Source of the DNA: Alphaproteobacteria bacterium UBA4588
GTDB lineage: Bacteria; Pseudomonadota; Alphaproteobacteria; Puniceispirillales; Puniceispirillaceae
Reading direction: 5' to 3'
DNA: 18,900 nucleotides
Assembly: GCA_002387605.1 (NCBI GenBank)
Contig: DGJU01000006.1
Location: 47,462-66,361 of the forward strand
Below the pieces are notes generated by a model, which worked only from the letters and a program-made list of their open reading frames with translations, had not been told where the DNA came from and searched no databases. Each line of letters opens with the position of its first letter. Position 1 is the first letter of the stretch. The position numbers and the translations under genes were made by a program. This document shows positions 6,038 to 13,613 of this stretch, piece after piece.

Positions 6038-9000
6038 ATGAACGAATTAACCGACCAAAAAGACCTTATTCTTAGCGGCGCGCTGCGCGCAGTATCGCTG
6101 ACAGACAAATATGATCTGGATGCAGACACTGTTTTTGTGACGGGCACGCAAGCGCTCGTGCGATTATGCCTGCTTCAGGCGCAGCTTGACAGTAAAGCAG
6201 GGCTGAATACAGCTGGCTTTGTCTCAGGCTATCGGGGCTCTCCTTTAGGCGCGGTCGATATGCAATTCTCGTCAGCCACGTCAGTGCTGAAGGATGCAAA
6301 TATTCTGTTTGAGCCTGGCCTGAACGAAGATATGGCCGCAACCGCTGTCTGGGGTACCCAGCAAACCCATCTCTATGGCGAGAATACAACAGATGGCGTA
6401 TTTGCTATCTGGTATGGGAAAGGCCCCGGTGTTGACCGAACGGGCGATGTATTCCGGCATGCGAATATGGCGGGTACAGCTCCGAATGGCGGCGTTATCG
6501 CACTATTGGGTGATGACCATACAGGCGAAAGCTCAACGGTCTGCCATCAGAGCGAATATGCGCTTGTTGATGCAATGATGCCTGTGCTCAACCCTGCTAA
6601 TGTTGAAGAAATTGTCCAGTTTGGGTTGCATGGCTGGGCACTATCGCGGTTTGCAGGTGTCTGGACCGGCATCAAATGTGTAAAAGACAATATAGAATCA
6701 ACGGCGTCTGTGGCGCTCAATGCTGATGAGTTTAGTGTCAGTCTGCCCAATGAATATGCAATGCCTGAAGAGGGGTTGAATATCCGCCTTGGTGATACGC
6801 GCCATAATCAAGAAGCGCGGCTTCACCGGCATAAAGTTGGCGCGGTTCAGGCTTATGTGCGGGCCAATCATCTTGACCGTGTTACAATCGAAGGCGGGTC
6901 TCATCCCTCGCTTGGGATTGTCTCAACCGGCAAATCCTATATGGACGTCCTTCAGGCACTTGCTGATTTAGGTATTACGCCAGCCCGCGCTGAAGCCCTT
7001 GGTTTATCTGTTTATAAGGTTGGTATGTCATGGCCGCTTGAACCAAACGGCATTCGTGATTTTGCTGCTGGGAAAACCCATCTTCTTGTTGTCGAAGAAA
7101 AACGCGGCCTTATTGAATCGCAAATGAAGGATGTGTTGTATGGCATGGCTGATGCGCCAGTCATTATTGGAAAACGCGATGAAGCAGGCGCTGTATTGCT
7201 TGCCGAAGAAGGCGGGCTGACCTCTACGCAAGTCGGCATGGCAATCGGCGTTCATCTCCTGAAAGATAGGTCTAGCGATACCGTTGTTGAACAGAATCTA
7301 TCGCGGCTCTGTCAGGTTGCAGCTCAGGAAATTGCCCCGCTTGGCACCGAGCGCGTCCCCTATTTCTGTGCAGGTTGTCCTCATAACTCATCAACTGTTC
7401 TGCCCGAAGGCGCGCGCGGTTATGCCGGTATTGGCTGCCACTGGATGGCGCAATTCATGGAGCGGAATGTTGAAGGGCATACCCATATGGGCGGCGAAGG
7501 CGCGAACTGGATCGGTGAAAGCTTTTTTTCAACACGAAATCATATCTTCCAGAATATCGGAGATGGCACATTCAACCATTCCGGACTGATGGCCATCCGT
7601 GCCGCCATCGCATCAAACGTCAATATGACCTACAAAATTCTCTATAATGATGCGGTTGCTATGACGGGCGGGCAAACCCATGAAGGCGATATGACGCCAA
7701 AAGAGATTGCTGAGTTAATGGTTGCGTGCGGCGCAAAGCGCACGGTCCTTGTTTGTGATGATTTATCGCGTCATGACGGTATTAGCTATCCAAAAGAGGT
7801 CCAGCTTTATCACCGCAGCATGTTGCAACCTGTTCAAGAAGAACTTGCTGCAGTTGAAGGCGTGACAGCGCTGATTTATGACCAGACCTGTGCAACCGAA
7901 AAACGTAGGCGCAGAAAACGCGGGCTGATGCCTGATCCAGATGAACGTATTTTTATTAATCCGGATGTCTGTGAGGGGTGCGGCGATTGCGGTGTGCAGT
8001 CAAACTGTGTTGCTATTCTGCCGCTTGAAACCGAATTAGGGCGCAAGCGTAAAATCGACCAGTCAGCCTGTAACAAAGATTTCAGCTGTGTCAAAGGGTT
8101 CTGCCCCAGCTTTGTGACTGTGAAGGGCGCAACAATTCATAAGCCGGATGCGGTGATGGCGCTCAGTGATGACGTGCCGTTACCAGCCGCAGCTCTCTCG
8201 CTTGATAGGCCCGTCAGCATTATTCTGACAGGTGTTGGCGGAACAGGTGTTGTTACCATTGGCGCTCTGCTTGGTATGGCAGCGCATCTTGAAGGCAAGG
8301 GGTGCGGTATTATCGATATGGCCGGTTTGGCGCAAAAAGGCGGGGCTGTAACAAGTCATATCAGGATCGGGCGTACACCAGAGGATATTTCAGCTATTCG
8401 GATTGGCCCCGGAGGCGGCGATGTTCTGCTCGGCTGTGACATGCTGGTGAGTGCTACCTCATCTTTGCTGAAACTGCTCAGCCCGGATGCTCATATTGTG
8501 GCAAATAATTATGAAATGCCAACCGGTGATTTCACCCGCGATGCTGATGCGTTTCTGCCAACCGACGCAATGGCGGCGCGGCTAACACAAGCTGTGCCAG
8601 CTGGCCAGTCATGCCAGATGAATGCGACAGGTCTTGCGACCAGCTTGCTGGGTGATGCGATTGCCTCAAACCTCTTCTTGCTCGGCGTTGCATGGCAGCG
8701 TGGTCTTGTGCCGTTAAGCCTTGAGTCTATGAGCGAAGCTATCCGGCTAAATGGTGTTGCTATCGACCAGAGTCTGCAAGCCTTTAATTGGGGCCGGCGG
8801 TGGGTGGTAGATGAGCATAGCGTTATGCAATCTGCAGGATTGGCTGGCATGTATATTCATACACCGATCACTGATATTGATGAGCTAATTGCAGACCGGA
8901 TGACGCGGCTCACGGCCTATCAGAATGCTGCTTATGCTGACCGGTTTAAGGCTAGAATGGATGCGGTTCGGGCATGTGATGCAGACGCTCACTCTGCGCT

Positions 9001-9520
9001 GTCAATCGCGGCAGCACGCGGGCTGTATAAAATGATGGCGATTAAGGACGAATATGAAGTTGCGCGTCTTTATACTGATGGCGCCTTTGCAGCCGCTCTT
9101 AAAAAACAGTTTGATGGCGATGTAAGCCTCTCCTTCCATTTGGCGCCGCCGCTTCTGTCTGGCACTGATGCTGTTACAGGCAGGCCCGTTAAGCGTATCT
9201 TTGGTAGCTGGGTGATGCCGGTAATGCGCGGGCTTGCCAAGGTGAAGGGCCTGCGCGGGACTGTGTTTGATATTTTCGGTTACACCCAAGAGCGCCGCAG
9301 CGAGCGTGCTTTTCTTGCGCGTTATGAAGACCTGCTCGACAGGGTGTGTTCTGATGTGACCTCCGATAATTATGATATTGCTGTCTTACTTGCATCGATA
9401 CCAAATGATGTGCGGGGCTTTGGTCCGGTAAGAGAGAGCCATATGCAGATGGCTGGGCGCCAAATGGATACGCTGCTAGAACAGTTCTCCAGCACGATTG
9501 CTGCACAGGCTAAAAAGTAA
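6038..9520 (+). CDS. Indolepyruvate-type 2-oxoacid:ferredoxin oxidoreductase, fused single chain
   Basis: A 1160-residue protein combining the subunits that are separate (IorA, IorB) in archaea. Family chemistry: CoA-dependent oxidative decarboxylation of a 2-oxoacid (arylpyruvate or related) to an acyl-CoA with reduction of ferredoxin, in the cytoplasm. Domains in order: N-terminal pyrimidine-binding region with GFVSGYRGSPLGAVD (about 62-76); a thiamine diphosphate region with CAGCPHNSS and GDGTFNHSG (about 445-515); an Fe-S segment with C645-x2-C648-x2-C651-x5-C657 and C678-x5-C684-x4-C689; and a gamma-like domain beginning GVGGTGVVTIGALLG near 731. The C-terminal ~200 residues are the extension typical of proteobacterial fused members. 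Substrate cannot be read from sequence: indolepyruvate, phenylpyruvate, branched-chain or methylthio oxoacids are all possible. An acyl-CoA dehydrogenase gene follows after 37 bases. Confidence 0.92.
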   Translation: MNELTDQKDLILSGALRAVSLTDKYDLDADTVFVTGTQALVRLCLLQAQLDSKAGLNTAGFVSGYRGSPLGAVDMQFSSATSVLKDANILFEPGLNEDMAATAVWGTQQTHLYGENTTDGVFAIWYGKGPGVDRTGDVFRHANMAGTAPNGGVIALLGDDHTGESSTVCHQSEYALVDAMMPVLNPANVEEIVQFGLHGWALSRFAGVWTGIKCVKDNIESTASVALNADEFSVSLPNEYAMPEEGLNIRLGDTRHNQEARLHRHKVGAVQAYVRANHLDRVTIEGGSHPSLGIVSTGKSYMDVLQALADLGITPARAEALGLSVYKVGMSWPLEPNGIRDFAAGKTHLLVVEEKRGLIESQMKDVLYGMADAPVIIGKRDEAGAVLLAEEGGLTSTQVGMAIGVHLLKDRSSDTVVEQNLSRLCQVAAQEIAPLGTERVPYFCAGCPHNSSTVLPEGARGYAGIGCHWMAQFMERNVEGHTHMGGEGANWIGESFFSTRNHIFQNIGDGTFNHSGLMAIRAAIASNVNMTYKILYNDAVAMTGGQTHEGDMTPKEIAELMVACGAKRTVLVCDDLSRHDGISYPKEVQLYHRSMLQPVQEELAAVEGVTALIYDQTCATEKRRRRKRGLMPDPDERIFINPDVCEGCGDCGVQSNCVAILPLETELGRKRKIDQSACNKDFSCVKGFCPSFVTVKGATIHKPDAVMALSDDVPLPAAALSLDRPVSIILTGVGGTGVVTIGALLGMAAHLEGKGCGIIDMAGLAQKGGAVTSHIRIGRTPEDISAIRIGPGGGDVLLGCDMLVSATSSLLKLLSPDAHIVANNYEMPTGDFTRDADAFLPTDAMAARLTQAVPAGQSCQMNATGLATSLLGDAIASNLFLLGVAWQRGLVPLSLESMSEAIRLNGVAIDQSLQAFNWGRRWVVDEHSVMQSAGLAGMYIHTPITDIDELIADRMTRLTAYQNAAYADRFKARMDAVRACDADAHSALSIAAARGLYKMMAIKDEYEVARLYTDGAFAAALKKQFDGDVSLSFHLAPPLLSGTDAVTGRPVKRIFGSWVMPVMRGLAKVKGLRGTVFDIFGYTQERRSERAFLARYEDLLDRVCSDVTSDNYDIAVLLASIPNDVRGFGPVRESHMQMAGRQMDTLLEQFSSTIAAQAKK

Positions 9521-9557
9521 AAATAACGAGCATATAGCAGGAAAAGAACAGGGGTAG

Positions 9558-11330
9558 ATGATGACTTATACACCGCCATTGAATGATATGAAATTTGCGC
9601 TTCGCTACCTATCTGGTTTTGATAATGTTGTAAAACTGCCGGCTTTCTCAGAAATTAGCCTTGATTTGGCAGATGCTATTCTGGATGAAGCAGGTAAGCT
9701 GGCGGCCGATGTAATCGCCCCGCTAAACCATCCCTCAGATCAACAAGGCGCGGTTCGCAATCAAGATGGTAGCGTGACAACCCCTGATGGTTTCAAGCAG
9801 GCCTATCAAGCGATGGGTGAGGGCGGATGGACTGCTATGGAAGGCGCTGAGGCCTATGGCGGCCAGAATATGCCGATGGTCGTCAGTGCTGCGGTAAATG
9901 AAATGTGGCAGTCTGCTAGCCTTGCCTTCAGCTTATGCCATCTCTTAACTCAAGGGCAGATTTTTGCGCTTGGGAAATCTGCGTCCGAAGAACAGAAAAA
10001 AACCTATCTGCCTCCGATGATCGAAGGTCGCTGGACAGGGACAATGAACCTAACTGAACCACAGGCCGGAACAGATCTTGCCGCCATCAAGTCGCGCGCA
10101 ATCAAACAGGATGATGGCAGTTACCGTATTACAGGTCAGAAAATCTATATCACCTATGGTGAGCATGATATGGCGGAAAACATCATTCATCTGGTTCTGG
10201 CACGAACGCCTGATGCACCGGACGGTGTTAAAGGTATTTCTGTCTTTCTTGTGCCGAAAATTTTGGTCAATGCAGATGGAACACTTGGCGAAGCTAACGA
10301 TGTGAGGTGCCTGTCTATTGAAAAGAAATTAGGCATAAAAGGTTCCCCAACAGCTGTCCTGCAATATGGTGAAAATGGCGGGGCTACTGGATATCTGGTT
10401 GGTGAGGAAAATAAGGGCCTTGGGATCATGTTTGGTATGATGAACCATGCCCGCTTTGCTGTTGGCTTGCAGGGGTTATCTATTGCTGAACGCGCTTATC
10501 AGCAGGCGGTCGATTATGCCCAGAACAGAATTCAAGGCACGCCGCTTGATAGCAAAGCAGGAGACCCGATTTCCCATCACCCCGATGTGCTCCGCCTATT
10601 ATCTGTTATGCGGGCTGAATTAGAAGCCATGCGCGCCCTTCTTCTTGTTGGTGGTGCAGCTCTTGATACCGCACATAATGGCAACGAGGCGGAACGTGCC
10701 GCCGCTGATACCCGCGCATCTTTATTAATTCCTATTCTGAAAGGCTGGCTGACCGAACGGTCTGTTGCCATGGCGTCAGACGCTGTTCAGGTGCATGGCG
10801 GTATGGGCTTTATTGAGGAGACAGGGGCTGCACAACATTTCCGTGATAGTCGTATTCTGCCAATCTATGAAGGCACAACAGCCATTCAGGCCAATGACCT
10901 TATCTTCCGAAAAACCTTGCGCGATAATGGTGTAGCTGTGCGGGAATTGCTGGCTGAAATTACGGCTGACATGGTGGGTGTTGATGCTGCTTTAGCTGAC
11001 CCTGTGCATAAAGCGGTTGCGGTTACTGATGATACTCTGGAACATCTTCTTGCCGCAGCGAATGACCCGCGCAGGGCAGCTGTCAGCGGCGTGAACTGGC
11101 TTATGCAGCTTGGTATCTTGTGCGGCGGATGGATGATGGCGCGCTCAGCAAAGGCAGCTGCAAATGGCGCATCAGCCGATTTTTCTGCTGAATTCCTCAT
11201 GGCAAAACAGACGACATCTCTTATCTATATTCAGCAATGTCTGCCACAGCTCTTTAGCCTGTCTGAGATGATTTGTAATGGCGATGATTCAGTCTTGCGG
11301 ATGCGGCCAGAATGGTTGCTACGTGCATAA
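9558..11330 (+). CDS. Acyl-CoA dehydrogenase, large (~590 aa) DmdC-like type
   Basis: FAD-dependent alpha,beta-dehydrogenation of an acyl-CoA, with electrons passed to electron-transfer flavoprotein. The 590 residues (589 if the second of two adjacent ATGs is used) match the long subgroup that includes 3-methylmercaptopropionyl-CoA dehydrogenase DmdC. Order: short N-terminal extension TYTPPLNDMKFALRYL; alpha domain; middle beta domain with NLTEPQAGTDLAAIKSRA (about 163-180); C-terminal alpha domain with VHGGMGFIEE and the catalytic base Glu438 in ILPIYEGTTAIQAND; then a further helical domain (about 465-585) found in this subgroup. An AGGGG site precedes the start. Paralogues in this subgroup use diverse acyl-CoAs, so DmdC function is only one option; the upstream oxidoreductase would supply an acyl-CoA and metY follows. 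Confidence 0.9.
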   Translation: MMTYTPPLNDMKFALRYLSGFDNVVKLPAFSEISLDLADAILDEAGKLAADVIAPLNHPSDQQGAVRNQDGSVTTPDGFKQAYQAMGEGGWTAMEGAEAYGGQNMPMVVSAAVNEMWQSASLAFSLCHLLTQGQIFALGKSASEEQKKTYLPPMIEGRWTGTMNLTEPQAGTDLAAIKSRAIKQDDGSYRITGQKIYITYGEHDMAENIIHLVLARTPDAPDGVKGISVFLVPKILVNADGTLGEANDVRCLSIEKKLGIKGSPTAVLQYGENGGATGYLVGEENKGLGIMFGMMNHARFAVGLQGLSIAERAYQQAVDYAQNRIQGTPLDSKAGDPISHHPDVLRLLSVMRAELEAMRALLLVGGAALDTAHNGNEAERAAADTRASLLIPILKGWLTERSVAMASDAVQVHGGMGFIEETGAAQHFRDSRILPIYEGTTAIQANDLIFRKTLRDNGVAVRELLAEITADMVGVDAALADPVHKAVAVTDDTLEHLLAAANDPRRAAVSGVNWLMQLGILCGGWMMARSAKAAANGASADFSAEFLMAKQTTSLIYIQQCLPQLFSLSEMICNGDDSVLRMRPEWLLRA

Positions 11331-11360
11331 TATATTAAAGATGGATGGTAGGATTAATCT

Positions 11361-11390
11361 TTAGCAAAAGACGATACCCTATCCTGCTAA
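11361..11390. repeat. Inverted repeat TTAGCA/TGCTAA upstream of metY
   Basis: TTAGCA at 11361-11366 and TGCTAA at 11385-11390 form a perfect 6-base inverted repeat with an 18-base spacer, in the 93-base gap before metY. It might be an operator for a dimeric regulator or a weak RNA stem. I do not see the conserved core of a SAM-II riboswitch, which precedes met genes in many alphaproteobacteria. Confidence 0.3.
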
Positions 11391-11423
11391 CCCCTATACA
11401 AGAAACATCGGAGTGATGAGCAA

Positions 11424-12734
11424 ATGAGCAAGGATTATAGTTTTGATACCCTTAGCCTGCATGCAGGCCAGACACCTGATGAACGTCATGGTTCGCGCGC
11501 TGTCCCTATCCATCAGACAACATCCTATGTGTTTCAGGATACGCGTCATGCGGCCGCGCTCTATAATATGGAAATTGGCGGGCATCTCTATAGCCGGATT
11601 TCAAACCCGACTGTTGCAGTGCTAGAGCAGAGGCTTGCTGCATTGGAGGGCGCTGCTGCTTGTACGGCAACAGCCTCTGGCATGGCAGCGCTGTCATCTG
11701 TGTTGATGACGCTATGTTCGGCAGGCGATCATATCGTTGCCTCATCACAGCTTTACGGCGCAAATATCAATCTACTGAAATATACATTTCCGCGCTTTGG
11801 GATTACAACCACCTTTGCAAACGCAACAGACCCTGATGCAATAGCGGCGGCTATCCAGCCAAATACGAAACTGATTTTTGGCGAAGTTGTTGGCAATCCC
11901 GGCCTTGATATCATGGATGTTGATGCTGTTGGCAAGATCGCTGATGAGGCAGGTATTCCGCTGATCCTTGATGCAACCTTTAATACGCCCTACCTTCTGA
12001 AGCCGCTTGAACATGGCGCTTCTATTATTGTTCATTCCCTGACTAAATGGATTGGCGGACACGGTATTGCCATTGGCGGGGCTGTGCTTGATGGCGGCCG
12101 GTTTGACTGGGGCGCATCCGATAAGTTTCCCACCATTGCATCTCCGCATTATGCGATGGACGGTATCAATTTTTATGAAGAATTTGGACCAACGGCAATG
12201 ACGGCAAAATTACGTGCCGAAATGATGTATAATTTTGGGCCCTGCCTGTCGCCAACAAATGCGTTTCATTTGCTTCAAGGGATAGAAACACTGCCTCTTC
12301 GTATGCAACGGCATATTGAAAATACAGACGCACTTCTTGCGTATCTTAGCGCTCATGATGATGTTGCGTGGGTGCGTCATCCCCATCTTGAATCACACCC
12401 CCAGCATGAATTGGCAAAACGGCTTATGCCAAAGGGTGCTGGCTCGATTATCACCTTTGGGGTGAAAGGGGGGCGTGATGCTGGGCAGGCCTTTATCGAA
12501 GCTGTTGAGCTCTCCTCCCATCTAGCTAATGTGGGTGATGCCAAGACACTTGTTATTCATCCTGCTAGTACAACCCATTCCCATATTGATCCTGAGGCTA
12601 TGAAAGATGGCGGCCTGAGTGATGATATGATTAGGCTATCTGTTGGGCTTGAGGATATTGAAGATATCAAAGCTGATTTCGAGATTGGCTTTAAAGCAGC
12701 AAAACGGCGGATGGCGCCCCGTGCGGCAGAATAA
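11424..12734 (+). CDS. metY: O-acetylhomoserine sulfhydrylase (aminocarboxypropyltransferase)
   Basis: PLP enzyme that replaces the acetyl group of O-acetylhomoserine with sulfide (giving homocysteine) or methanethiol (giving methionine) in the cytoplasm. The 436-residue length fits MetY, longer than the ~380-400 of cystathionine synthases and lyases. Visible features: YSRISNPTVAVLEQRLAALEG (about 52-72), SGMAALSSVLMTLCSAGDHIV, the cofactor aspartate region LILDATFNTPY, and PLP Lys208 in HSLTKWIGGHG. The C-terminal HPASTTHSHIDPEAM and IRLSVGLEDIEDI segments are family hallmarks. The start at 11424 has GGAG 10 bases upstream; an ATG at 11417 in another frame meets a stop at once. It sits 93 bases after the dehydrogenase, so it may have its own promoter, and 12 bases before a hydrolase gene. 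Homoserine acetyltransferase is not encoded here. Confidence 0.93.
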   Translation: MSKDYSFDTLSLHAGQTPDERHGSRAVPIHQTTSYVFQDTRHAAALYNMEIGGHLYSRISNPTVAVLEQRLAALEGAAACTATASGMAALSSVLMTLCSAGDHIVASSQLYGANINLLKYTFPRFGITTTFANATDPDAIAAAIQPNTKLIFGEVVGNPGLDIMDVDAVGKIADEAGIPLILDATFNTPYLLKPLEHGASIIVHSLTKWIGGHGIAIGGAVLDGGRFDWGASDKFPTIASPHYAMDGINFYEEFGPTAMTAKLRAEMMYNFGPCLSPTNAFHLLQGIETLPLRMQRHIENTDALLAYLSAHDDVAWVRHPHLESHPQHELAKRLMPKGAGSIITFGVKGGRDAGQAFIEAVELSSHLANVGDAKTLVIHPASTTHSHIDPEAMKDGGLSDDMIRLSVGLEDIEDIKADFEIGFKAAKRRMAPRAAE

Positions 12735-12746
12735 AGGATAGGCAAA

Positions 12747-13541
12747 ATGAAGGTCAATTGCGGCGGGATATCTATCCATATTGCCTCTGGTGGACGGGAT
12801 TTTGTGACCGGACAGAAAACGATTGTGATGCTTCACGGTAGTGGGCAGAGCCATTTAACATGGGTCCAGCAAAGCCGTTATTTTGCCTATGAGGGCTATA
12901 ATGTGATTGCACCGGACTTGCCGGGGCATGGGCTATCAGGTGGCGCGCCGCTTCAGACCATTGAAGAAATGTCTGATTTCATGCATGCGCTACTAGGCCA
13001 GCTCGGCTGTGGTCCGGTTGTCTTTATTGGTCATTCACAAGGCTGTCTTATTGGTCTTGATATGTGTGCCCGCTATCAGGCCGATCTTGAACGGCTTGTC
13101 CTGATTGCTGGCGGGCTTTCTATTCCGGTAAATGATTATCTTGTCGGCGCATCGCAGAATAAGCTTGATAAGGCTATCGAGATGATGACGGGCTGGGGTC
13201 ATAGCAACATTGCGCATATGCATGATAATGAGTTGCCGGGGCATTCTCATCTTGGGTTTGGCCGCGCGCTGATGGCATCAAACGATGTAAATGCGCTACA
13301 TGCTGACCTATCAGCCTGTAATGCGTATGATGGCGGCGCTGCTGCTGCTGCTGCGATAAAAGTGCCAACATTAGTGATTTTGGCAGCGGCTGATAAAATG
13401 ACACCAGCTAAAGCCGGCCGCGCTATGGCAGCAGCGATTGCTGGCGCTGAGCTTATTGAAGTATCAGGAGCTGGTCATATGCTGCCAGCTGAAAAACCGC
13501 TTCAGGTTAATAATCATATTACCCGTTTCCTATCCGCATAG
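12747..13541 (+). CDS. Alpha/beta hydrolase, specificity unknown
   Basis: A 264-residue cytoplasmic hydrolase of the classical alpha/beta fold (about the minimum size with a cap). Oxyanion segment LHGSGQSHLTW begins at residue 29; PDLPGHGLS follows at 56-64; nucleophile motif GHSQGC gives Ser97; Asp216 (in LAAADKMTP) and His244 (in GAGHMLP) complete the triad. A short alanine run at about 198-203 lies just before the strand leading to Asp216. An AAAGGA site sits 8 bases before the ATG, and metY ends 12 bases upstream, so they are likely cotranscribed. It resembles generic esterases or CoA/C-C bond hydrolases; no motif identifies the substrate. It is not a homoserine acetyltransferase: it is much shorter than MetX and lacks the GGSMGG-type nucleophile. 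Confidence 0.87.
   Translation: MKVNCGGISIHIASGGRDFVTGQKTIVMLHGSGQSHLTWVQQSRYFAYEGYNVIAPDLPGHGLSGGAPLQTIEEMSDFMHALLGQLGCGPVVFIGHSQGCLIGLDMCARYQADLERLVLIAGGLSIPVNDYLVGASQNKLDKAIEMMTGWGHSNIAHMHDNELPGHSHLGFGRALMASNDVNALHADLSACNAYDGGAAAAAAIKVPTLVILAAADKMTPAKAGRAMAAAIAGAELIEVSGAGHMLPAEKPLQVNNHITRFLSA
13338..13352 (+). repeat. Five tandem GCT triplets within the alpha/beta hydrolase gene
   Basis: Five in-frame GCT codons followed by GCG encode an alanine run. Because the unit is three bases, slippage would change alanine number without a frameshift. The tract is short and probably of no regulatory importance. Confidence 0.6.
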
Positions 13542-13613
13542 AGCGCACAGATAATCAGATGAGCTGTCCCGTCATAATTGCGAGATGGTATCAGTTACGA
13601 AAGGTCACCTGTT

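Noticed and set aside
12747..13541. The alpha/beta hydrolase next to metY could be homoserine O-acetyltransferase (MetX).
   Set aside because: At 264 residues it is far shorter than MetX, and its nucleophile motif is GHSQGC rather than the MetX type; it looks like a generic hydrolase.
13573..13578. CATAAT as a promoter -10 box for the bifunctional beta-oxidation gene.
   Set aside because: No -35-like sequence at suitable spacing; the 72-base gap is compatible with cotranscription from upstream.
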